Source: Panulirus ornatus (taxonomy: Eukaryota > Arthropoda > Malacostraca > Decapoda > Palinuridae). Taken from it: DNA of 64,000 bases. Location: NCBI RefSeq assembly GCF_036320965.1, contig NC_092250.1:12893100-12957099 (forward strand), written 5' to 3'. The notes under the pieces were generated by a model. It was given only the letters and a program-made list of their open reading frames with translations. It did not search any database and was not told the DNA's origin. The position numbers and the translations under genes are program-made. This document shows, piece by piece, positions 56,810 through 64,000 of the stretch (position 1 is the first letter of the stretch; every line of letters starts with the position of its first letter).

Positions 56810-58760
56810 TACTGCTGCTGTTGTTGTTTTGTTGTTGTTGTTGTTGTTGTTGTATTACCACAGCTGTTGTTGTTGTATTACCACAGCTGTTGTGGTTGTT
56901 AATGTTACATCAGTCGTGGGCGTTGGTCTGGCCTGGTTGTGGGTGTTCGAGGTGTTGCTGTGCTCCTCCTCCTCCTCCCTCTTGCTGGTGATGATCTTGT
57001 TGGTGCTACTGCTGTTGTCGGTGCTCCTCCTGTTCTTGTACTGTTGCTGTTGGTGATGTTATGACTACTGTTGTTGCTGGTGCTGCTACTGCTACTGTTT
57101 TCGTGCTGTTTTTGCTACTGTTGGTGCTGCTACTGCTACTGTTCGTGCTGTTTTTGCTACTGTTGGTGATGGTGCTGTTACTGTTCGTGTTGTTTTTGCT
57201 ACTGTTGGTGCTGCTACTGTTAGTGCTGTTTTTGCTACTGTTGGTGTTGGTGCTGCTACTGTTCGTGCTGTTTTCTGCTACTGTTGGTGCTGCTACTGTT
57301 CGTGCTGTTTTTGCTACTGTTGGTGATGGTGCTGCTGCTGTTCGTGCTGTTTTTGCTACTGTTGGTGCTGCTACTGCTACTGTTCGTGCTGTTTTTGCTA
57401 CTGTTGGTGATGGTGCTGCTGCTGTTCGTGCTGTTTTTGCTACTGTTGGTGCTGCTACTGCTACTGTTCGTGCTGTTTTTGCTACTGTTGGTGATGGTGC
57501 TGTTACTGTTCGTGCTGTTTTTGCTACTGTTGTGCTGCTACTGCTACTGTTCGTGCTGTTTTTGCTACTGTTGGTGCTGCTACTGCTACTGTTCGTGCTG
57601 TTTTTGCTACTGTTGGTGATGGTGCTGTTACTGTTCGTGATGTTTTTGCTACTGTTGGTGCTGCTACTGTTCATGCTGTTTTTGCTACTGTTGGTGCTGC
57701 TGCTGCTACTGTTCGTGCTGTTTTTGCTACTGTTGGTGCTGCTACTGTTCGTGCTGTTTTTGCTACTGTTGGTGCTGCTACTGTTCGTGCTGTTTTTGCT
57801 ACTGTTGGTGCTGCTGCTGCTACTGTTCGTGCTGTTTTTGCTACTGTTGGTGCTGCTACTGTTCATGCTGTTTTTGCTACAGTTGGTGGTGCTGCTGCTA
57901 CTGTTCGTGCTGTTTTTGCTACTGTTGGTGCTGCTACTGTTCGTGCTGTTTTTGCTACTGTTGGTGATGGTGCTGTTACTGTTTGTGCTGTTTTTGCTAC
58001 TGTTGTTGCTGCTGCTGCTACTGTTCGTGCTGTTTTTGCTACTGTTGGTGCTGCTACTGCTACTGTTCGTGCTGTTTTTGCTACTGTTGGTGCTGCTACT
58101 GCTACTGTTCGTGCTGTTTTTTGCTACTGTTGGTGCTGTTACTGTTCGTGCTGATTTTGTTACTGTTGGTTGTGGTGCTACTACTGTTCGTGCTGTTTTT
58201 GCTACTGTTGGTTGTGGTGCTGCTACTGTTCGTGCTATTTTTGCTACTGTTGTTGCTGCTACTGCTACTGTTCGTGCTGTTTTTGCTACTGTTGGTGCTG
58301 CTACTGCTACTGTTCGTGCTGTTTTTGCTACTGTTGGTGCTGCTACTGCTACTGTTCGTGCTGTTTTTGCTACTGTTGGTTGTGGTGCTGCTACTGTTCG
58401 TGCTGTTTTTGCTACTGTTGTTTGTGGTGCTGCTACTGTTTGTGCTGTTTTTGCTACTGTTGGTTGTGGTGCTGCTACTGTTCGTGCTATTTTAACTACT
58501 GTTGTTGCTGCTACTGCTACTGTTCGTGCTCCTGCTGCTACTGTTGGTGCTGCTACTTCTGTTGTTCGTGCTGTTTTATACTGTTGGTGCTATTTTTGCT
58601 ACCACTACTACTGCTATTGTTCGTGCTGCTCCTGTTAGTGCTACTGTTAGTGCTACTGTTAGTGCTGGTGTTGCTACTACTGCAGGGTTATGTGCTGGTG
58701 TTGCTGTTGATGCTAAGTGTACTGTTGCTGCTGTTACAACAGCTGTTTATGTGCTGTAGA
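56810..58760. repeat. GCT/GTT-type array, about 1.9 kb
   Basis: Begins as (GTT)n near 56820-56850 and becomes a long array of TTTTTGCTACTGTTGGTG, CTGCTACTGCTACTG and TTCGTGCTG blocks with period mostly 33-42 bp in steps of 3. Open frames on + (57061-58638, 525 codons, Leu/Val-rich, then Ala/Thr/Val-rich) and on - (57006-57866, Asn/Ser/Thr-rich) follow from the stop-free trinucleotide structure. The + frame changes phase inside the array without meeting a stop, which a conserved protein would not do. Confidence 0.93.
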
Positions 58761-59259
58761 TGTTTTGCTACTGATGTTACTGCTAGTAACGTCTTTGTTA
58801 CGAGTCTTGCTGAATTACTGTTGCTGTCCCCTTTTTCTACTCCTGTTGTAGTCGTCACCGTTGCCACTGGTCAAGCGCGTTCTCTCCCGTTACTCCTGTT
58901 GCTGCTACCGTTGCCGCTATTACTGGATGTCTCTCTTCCTTCATGCCGTTACTGTGTGTTCGTTCTCTGTTGCTGCCGAAGATTTTTTTTGATTTTTGGT
59001 TTTTTTTTTCAGTTCCCCCTTTGTTCCTGTTATTATTGCCCGTGATATTAACGTTTTCTCTCGCGTTTTTTGTTGTTGTTTACCTCCCACGTTTTCGATG
59101 CATATATTTTGGTCTTGTTTACAGCAGCTGTGTCCTGCCTCGCTATTACGACGTCTGATATTTTTTTTTTTCTTTTCTCGACCTGTTGGAGAGAACGACC
59201 CCGTTGTATTAGGTTTAAGGCATTAGTGGTTCACTTGATATGTCGATATCCCGAGACAG

Positions 59260-59260
<1 letters not shown>
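58761..59260. other. T-rich spacer after the array
   Basis: Decayed GCT-type words persist to about 58950. No gene recognised. Confidence 0.5.

Positions 59261-59261
<1 letters not shown>

Positions 59262-59329
<68 letters not shown>
59262..59329. repeat. (TC)n microsatellite
   Basis: About 68 bp of TC dinucleotides. Confidence 0.97.
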
Positions 59330-59331
<2 letters not shown>

Positions 59332-59769
59332 GTACTGGGATTATAACATCTCCACTCGGCTCTTTTTGTTGTGGGGGCAGATAGTCGAAAAGTCCTTACG
59401 TGAATATAAACTGGAATTAAAGGATCGTGAACTGGTGCTTGTGTGTGTGTGTGTGTGTGTGGCGGGAGGGTATCATTCCTTGGCGATATGTTCTTTTATG
59501 AGCATTTGATGCAAGACGAGCGGGAGGGCTGGTCCACCACGCCAGCAGTGATGCACTCAGACAGCCACCAGATGTTGCCGGCACCAGACAGGCAGCCCAG
59601 ACAGATGTCACCCGCCAGGTGTGTCCTCCACCGCCAGGATTAATATGTTATCTGCTGGACTGCGAGTAAGATACGTGTTGTATTTTTGCACACTTTTTTT
59701 TTTTCATAGCTTAGACGTGCAATTGAATGTCCTTCGTAGATTTATGTGCGTGTGTGGTCAGTTGGAATA

Positions 59770-59770
<1 letters not shown>
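59330..59770. other. Spacer with short (GT)n
   Basis: GT run at about 59441-59460. No coding feature recognised. Confidence 0.5.
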
Positions 59771-59773
<3 letters not shown>

Positions 59774-59809
<36 letters not shown>

Positions 59810-59814
59810 TTATA

Positions 59815-59888
<74 letters not shown>
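59774..59888. repeat. (GT)n then (TA)n
   Basis: GT run 59774-59809, a short mixed segment, then about 65 bp of TA, next to the left arm of the Penelope-like inverted pair. Confidence 0.95.
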
Positions 59889-59890
<2 letters not shown>

Positions 59891-59977
59891 ATCACACTAG
59901 TCCGTGATAAGAGTTATGAAGGTGAAATCGCACTTTGATAGCTTATACAATTTCAACATGTAATTTTTCTATACATG

Positions 59978-60021
59978 TGGCACGACATTTTCATGGAGAC
60001 AATCCACCTCATCAGGTGCCA
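59978..60021 (-). ncRNA. Hammerhead ribozyme, left arm (probably inactive)
   Basis: On the reverse strand: TGGCAC (60021-60016), CTGATGA (60015-60009), one extra G, GTGGA (60007-60003), loop TTGTC, TCCAT (59997-59993), GAAA (59992-59989), ATGTC (59988-59984), GTGCCA (59983-59978). Stem I is a full 6 bp. Stem II ends in a G-U pair. The C after GAAA present in the right-arm copy is missing, which spoils the ACATGT helix III palindrome. Confidence 0.6.
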
Positions 60022-60132
60022 AAAGTTTACTTATTTAAATCCCAACATCACACTTGAGTCCCGCCGTCCAGCACCAATCTGTACAGACCAACCACTGTCC
60101 GCTTTGTCTGGCAGTAACCGTTGTAAGGGAGA

Positions 60133-60462
60133 GTGATTAAGGTGGGTCACCTCTCTGCTGATTATGCCACACGTAACGTCATTGAATCTGTCTTAATTGC
60201 TAATACTAAAATCTTAAATTTGTCCCTAGGCAACTTTAAAGACCATCTTAGCATTAACCAAATCATTATGAGAGAAATGACAAAACACGAAAACATAAAG
60301 TTGTTCAAGACACATCCAGCTACCCAGGTCAACCCCCGCCACGTGACCCCCCTTAATCACTCTCCCTTACAACGGTTACTGCCAGACAAAGCGGACAGTG
60401 GTTGGTCTGTACAGATTGGTGCTGGACGGCGGGACTCAAGTGTGATGTTGGGATTTAAATAA
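60133..60462 (+). pseudogene. Penelope-like protein, C-terminal remnant
   Basis: A 109-codon frame. YATRNVIESVLIANTKILNL then SLGNFKDHLSINQIIMREM (about residues 11-49) resembles the C-terminal end of Penelope-like proteins. There the GIY-YIG endonuclease finishes with an R-(I/V)-I-E-S helix, an N-LS-G-F- turn and a last helix. The RT domain and the catalytic part of the nuclease are absent, replaced by the inverted left arm. The rest of the frame is right-arm sequence and may have been the natural C-terminus. The first Met lies in arm sequence and is not a real start. Confidence 0.6.
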
Positions 60463-60475
60463 CTTTGTTAAGTAC

Positions 60476-60520
60476 TGGCACCTGATGAGGTGGATTGTCT
60501 CCACGAAACATGTCGTGCCA
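60476..60520 (+). ncRNA. Hammerhead ribozyme, type I, right arm
   Basis: Stem I TGGCAC (60476-60481) pairs with GTGCCA (60515-60520), 6 bp perfect. Core CTGATGA is at 60482-60488. Stem II is GTGGA (60490-60494) with TCCAC (60500-60504) around loop TTGTC, with one unpaired G at 60489. GAAA is at 60505-60508. Helix III is the self-complementary ACATGT (60508-60513), which fits the small palindromic helix III of ribozymes that act as dimers. C60514 is the expected cleavage-site base, so cleavage would fall between 60514 and 60515. The extra G next to the core is the main departure from the textbook layout. Confidence 0.75.
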
Positions 60521-60584
60521 CATGTATAGAAAAATCACATGTTAAATAAAATTGTATGAAATCCCACTGAAGCGCGATTTCACC

Positions 60585-60586
<2 letters not shown>

Positions 60587-60651
<65 letters not shown>
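60587..60651. repeat. (TA)n tract
   Basis: About 65 bp of TA joining the Penelope-like right arm to a reverse-strand SINE-like element. Confidence 0.95.
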
Positions 60652-60656
<5 letters not shown>

Positions 60657-60876
60657 TTTTTTTTTTTTTCATACTATTCGCCATTTCCTACGTTAGCGAG
60701 GGTAGTGCTAAGAACATGGGACTGGTCCTTTGAGGGAACATCCTCACCCCTTCTGCCCCTTCTTTTGAAAACAGAAAGAGAGGGGAGGATTTCCAGCCCT
60801 TCGCTCCCTTCCCTTTTAGTCGCCTTCTCCGACACGCAGGGAATACGTGGGGAAGTATTCTTTCTCCCCTATCCCC

Positions 60877-60882
<6 letters not shown>
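60652..60882 (-). mobile_element. SINE-like element with internal A/T split, copy 2
   Basis: Reverse-strand copy of the 12536-12798 family: poly-T (60653-60669), core TTCGCCATTTCCTACG with a mutated TTAGCGAGGG, GAACATCCTCACC, and GGGATAGGGGAGAAAG read on the minus strand at the far end. The internal poly-T is short here. Confidence 0.85.

Positions 60883-60952
<70 letters not shown>
60881..60952. repeat. (AT)n tract
   Basis: About 72 bp of AT between two SINE-like copies. Confidence 0.95.
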
Positions 60953-60954
<2 letters not shown>

Positions 60955-61175
60955 TCTTTTCTTTCAAACTGTTCGCCATTTCCCGCATTAGCGAGGTAGC
61001 GTTAAGAACAGAGGACTGGGCCTTTGAGGGAATACCCTCACCTGGCCCAATTCTCTGTTCCTTCTTTTGGAAAATTAAAAAAAAAAAAAAAAAAAAAAAC
61101 GAGAGGGGAGGATTTCCAGCCCCCCGCTCCCTCCCCTTTTAGTCGCCTTTGGAATACGTGGGAAGTATTCTTTAT

Positions 61176-61182
<7 letters not shown>
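60953..61182 (-). mobile_element. SINE-like element, copy 3
   Basis: Reverse-strand copy: CGCCATTTCCCGCATTAGCG, AAGAACAGAGGACTGGGCC, an internal poly-A of about 20, then GAGGGGAGGATTTCCAGCC and TACGTGGGAAGTATTC. It lacks a block around GCGTGTCG present in copy 1. Confidence 0.85.
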
Positions 61183-61217
<35 letters not shown>

Positions 61218-61328
61218 CCAAAAGAAGGAACAGAGAAGAGGTCCAGGTGAGGATATTCCCTCAAAGGCCCAGTCCTCTGTTCTTAACGCTACCTCGCTAT
61301 CGCGGGAAATAGCGAATAGTATGAAAAA

Positions 61329-61346
<18 letters not shown>
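61183..61346 (+). mobile_element. SINE-like element, copy 4 (3' half)
   Basis: Forward-strand 3' half: about 40 bp of T, CCAAAAGAAGGAACAGAGAAG, CCCTCAAAGGCCCAGTCC, the core ACGCTACCTCGCTATCGCGG, then poly-A. It meets copy 3 tail to tail within the T run, so the junction probably arose by insertion or exchange at a homopolymer. Confidence 0.85.
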
Positions 61347-61377
<31 letters not shown>

Positions 61378-61382
61378 CCGTG

Positions 61383-61415
<33 letters not shown>
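61347..61415. repeat. (TA)n then (GT)n
   Basis: About 30 bp of TA after the poly-A of SINE-like copy 4, and (GT)n at 61388-61415. Confidence 0.95.
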
Positions 61416-61416
<1 letters not shown>

Positions 61417-62810
61417 GATAAATTGAGGAAAGCTTGACTCCTGTTATTCTGTTTCATGTGGGTTTTTTAGATGTAATCTCCATTGCACCACTGTGGTTAT
61501 TTTAATGTAGTACATCCAGTTTAGAGAAGTGACGGGCACCCAGGAAAGCAATAGGAGAAACTGACCCGTAGAATCACTGCTGAAGGCAGATGCAGAAAGG
61601 GTATTGAATGATAGGAATATAAAAAAAATTGCCGAAGTCCAAAGAGTGTGTAGGTGCACTGGGAATATAGCGTTAGGGCGAGTCTGACAGTCGAAATGGA
61701 GACAGGAATGATTTGAGCACGGAGGGAAATATACCGAATCCTTCTTAGCAAGAACCACTCGATGTTACCAGTACCAGCAGGCCGATCTTACCATCTAAAA
61801 TGGTTCAGGGCATTCCAAGGCATTGCTAATGGGAACCATTGCTGAGCATCGTAACGGCACACGTTACCCTGACGAGTCCAAGGATACGTGGAGAAAATCC
61901 CAGAAGGCCTAGTCTCTAGTTGTACACTCAAGATTTGTTTTTCTGTTACTGTAACAGACGCGAGACATGGAGTAAAACACCATCCCTGTAAAAAGAATTG
62001 GAAATGACACAAGCTCAAAAGGATAGATTAATGCAGCGTAGTACTTTCCTGCAAGATATATACATCATAGATCTAAAGGCAGAGGTATTATTGATATGAT
62101 GCACAGTTATCAAGCTGGTGGACACTACCTCAAACAGCCTGACTGATGAGAGGAACACACATTGGAACTTAGTTCCAGATCCAGATGTAGGAAAGTGTAG
62201 AGGAGTCTCCAATATGAATACAAGATGAAACGTAAAGTTTAAACTGCTTCGAGTATATCATTAGACGTGTGTAATCACATGTAACGAGAGATTTTTGTTT
62301 GGACATAATATTCTATTGTATAAATGGACGAATTTATATATATACCATATATATTCCTAGGATCTCCAATGCCTGGGAACACCGACACTTGTGCCTCTCT
62401 CCGCCTCCCTGCTAATCTTTCAAGGCCTGTGTCTCAGTGACTCACAGGGGATTTAGTGTCAAGCGTCGTAGTCATGTAGGAATCAGAAAGCTCAGAACAT
62501 ACGAGTTTTTTAAGATCCGTCGTTGACCTACACAGCCTTTCACTCCGCTGTATCACGAGGCAGCCTGCCTGATGCCAGTACGTCGATGGTCTTCAGTCTG
62601 CGAGGGGTCGCACAGAGCACGAGAAACGACCTCCCTGGTCTGCGGGGTCACGTAGTAGACCACGCCACTCGTCACTGGTAGGTCAGGAGGCAAGGGGTTT
62701 GCTGGTCACAGTGCTCTAGTTCGTCACTTTAGGCCTGTGCAGGTCGGGAGACATGGAGGCTCTCGTCCCCCAGTTCTTTAAGTCTTGTGTTGTTCTTCTG
62801 GGGACTCGCG
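61416..62810. other. Non-repetitive spacer
   Basis: Reverse frames at 61444-61758 and 61788-62018 are short and unsupported. No repeat or RNA recognised. Confidence 0.5.
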
Positions 62811-62814
62811 TTAT

Positions 62815-62930
62815 CTGGATACCCTGGCATCCACAGTCCACCACAGTCCACCGTAGTCTACCACTTCACTAGGACCACAGTCTACCACTCCGCTAGGACC
62901 ACAGAGTACTACTCCACTCGGAGCTCCATA
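62815..62930 (+). repeat. Short degenerate repeat
   Basis: CCACCACAGTC units (62828-62860), then CTAGGACCACAGWSTACYAC-like units of about 31 bp, three copies. Confidence 0.65.
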
Positions 62931-64000
62931 TGTCCAGGCACCCTTGTGATAGTACTGTAGTCCACCGTGCCACTCGAAGCCCACAGGTGAGGAGGCAAAG
63001 AGCTCAAGGCTACATCTCCATTCAAAAGGGAGTGGCAGGCAGAGCGGGTCACCCAGCGCCTGTGTTGGGTCCTGGTCACCATGCATCTTTCCACCGAGAT
63101 AGATTACGCATTGTTTTTACGTAGAGCAGAATCCTAGAAGACCAGGCCATCAACCAACACAGTGTGTATGAAGTATTCTTATATTTAGACTCCTTTTGGA
63201 TCCGCAGATCACGATGTGTGTAAGTCATTTTCCTGTAAATGTAAGTGACATTGTAATGTTGTGATTGAAGTAATTGTGGCCATTATTTTATCATTGCTGT
63301 CTAGAGATGTAATGTTAGAGTGTACCGAAATGAATAGAGCTTTAAATAATGGCTTTGTCATCAGCAGTGTTAATTACATTCATGTAATTAATTTGAATTC
63401 GTGGGTCTCGTTAAAGCGCTCGGAACATTATGATTTATAAAGCTATTAATTTGACACGTGTTTAAATGTTCATAATACAGTCATGTGATATTTCTTTTTG
63501 CATAATTATATTACATAGTTTGTGATTAATATTTGATTATTGCTGTATGTTACGGGAGGAGATTTTGTTGTCCCTTTTTTGCCCCGTCGCAGTTATATTT
63601 ACTTTGTAAGTATGACTTGCTTTGTCGTATACTTGCAGTGGAGTTATGTAGTTAACACGAACCACACAGACCCCAAGGTCCAAGCAGTTCCCCTTAAAAG
63701 AGGTGGCAGAAAAGGATAGCACAGCAAAGGCCCTCGACCCAGAGATATGGACAGAGAGGGAGAGGGGAGGCAGCTTAAAGTTACCCCCCGAGGCTCAAAA
63801 GAGGTAGTGTTTAACACTGTTCACGCCATGTCTACACTCTACGTGAAATGTGACCTCTTTATCAGGGAGAATGGTTGAGAGAGGAACGGACGAAAGAATA
63901 GGGGAAGACAAGAATGATTTTTTTTCCCGTAAGGCTGGAGAAGAAAGATGAATGACAGTGAAGGGGAGATGATGATGTATGGTTCCTTACTGGAGAGAGA
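62931..64000. other. Non-repetitive end of window
   Basis: AT-rich between about 63220 and 63540, purine-rich at 63740-64000. No feature recognised. Confidence 0.5.

Larger units (their letters stand above)
59921..60584. mobile_element. Penelope-like element ends, inverted pair
   Basis: Left arm 59921-60150 and right arm 60342-60584 are reverse complements. The inner 110 bp or so (CTTACAACGGTTACTGCC, GACAGTGGTTGGTCTGTAC, GGACGGCGGGACTCAAG) appear identical; the outer parts are diverged by substitutions and small indels. The 190-bp centre plus the right arm encode the C-terminal end of a Penelope-like protein. Each arm carries a hammerhead ribozyme core. Penelope-like elements are known to carry hammerhead motifs in their terminal repeats and to leave rearranged, partly inverted copies. 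This pair is flanked by (TA)n on both outer sides. Confidence 0.78.

Noticed and set aside
57061..58638. A 525-codon Leu/Val-rich frame, possible membrane protein
   Set aside because: It lies wholly in a trinucleotide-like array, changes phase inside it, and is matched by open frames on the other strand.
60133..60462. A host gene of 109 codons
   Set aside because: Much of it is arm sequence of an inverted repeat, and the rest resembles the Penelope-like C-terminal end.

Overview
KIND OF GENOME. This is a eukaryotic, almost wholly intergenic, repeat-saturated stretch of nuclear DNA. There are no rRNA or tRNA genes, no operons and no confidently identifiable host protein gene. About twenty long (TA)n tracts, long (TC)n/(GA)n and (CA)n/(GT)n runs, many minisatellites, tRNA-derived SINEs and several retroelement families are typical of large crustacean genomes. 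The LINE and short repeat sequences look to me like those of decapods, perhaps a spiny-lobster-like animal. That assignment is inference from memory, not a search. || LAYOUT. 1-2.6 kb: edge of a SINE-like repeat, then a 230-bp SINE-like repeat split by an RTE-like LINE (copy A). 5.0-6.05 kb: a 220-bp unit in exactly four copies. 7.66-9.9 kb: LINE copy B, then a 200-bp palindromic element. 11.3-12.2 kb: 23-bp and 37-bp minisatellites. 12.3-13.5 kb: tRNA-SINE, SINE-like element, relic of a second LINE type. 17.2-19.2 kb: simple repeats, a tRNA-SINE and a 41-bp satellite of 28 copies. 19.5-25.2 kb: mostly non-repetitive. 25.2-26.4 kb: degenerate Jockey/CR1-like LINE. 28.1-31.65 kb: LINE copies C (intact 556-aa frame) and D head to head. 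32.2-34 kb: CT/GA palindrome and a 30-bp G-rich minisatellite. 36.6-39.3 kb: three tandem arrays. 41-48.3 kb: a SINE, old degenerate minisatellites and a hAT-like end. 50.4 kb: a reverse-strand copy of the 230-bp repeat. 53.2-55.7 kb: an unidentified 143-codon frame, a tRNA-SINE, half of the palindromic element and LINE copy E. 56.8-58.8 kb: a 1.9-kb GCT/GTT-type array. 59.9-60.6 kb: inverted pair of Penelope-like element ends, each with a hammerhead ribozyme core. 60.65-61.4 kb: a nest of SINE-like copies. 61.4-64 kb: non-repetitive. || HOW THE PARTS RELATE. The RTE-like LINE encodes reverse transcriptase. At least two short non-coding families end in the same 3' core as that LINE, followed by A/TA tails, which fits short elements mobilised by its enzyme. 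LINE copies are bounded by (TA)n, and copy A sits in the internal TA tract of a 230-bp repeat, so the TA tracts probably act as landing sites. The most interesting system is the Penelope-like inverted pair with hammerhead ribozymes at 59.92-60.58 kb. A second palindromic family (9.7 and 54.1 kb) carries a similar but weaker core.
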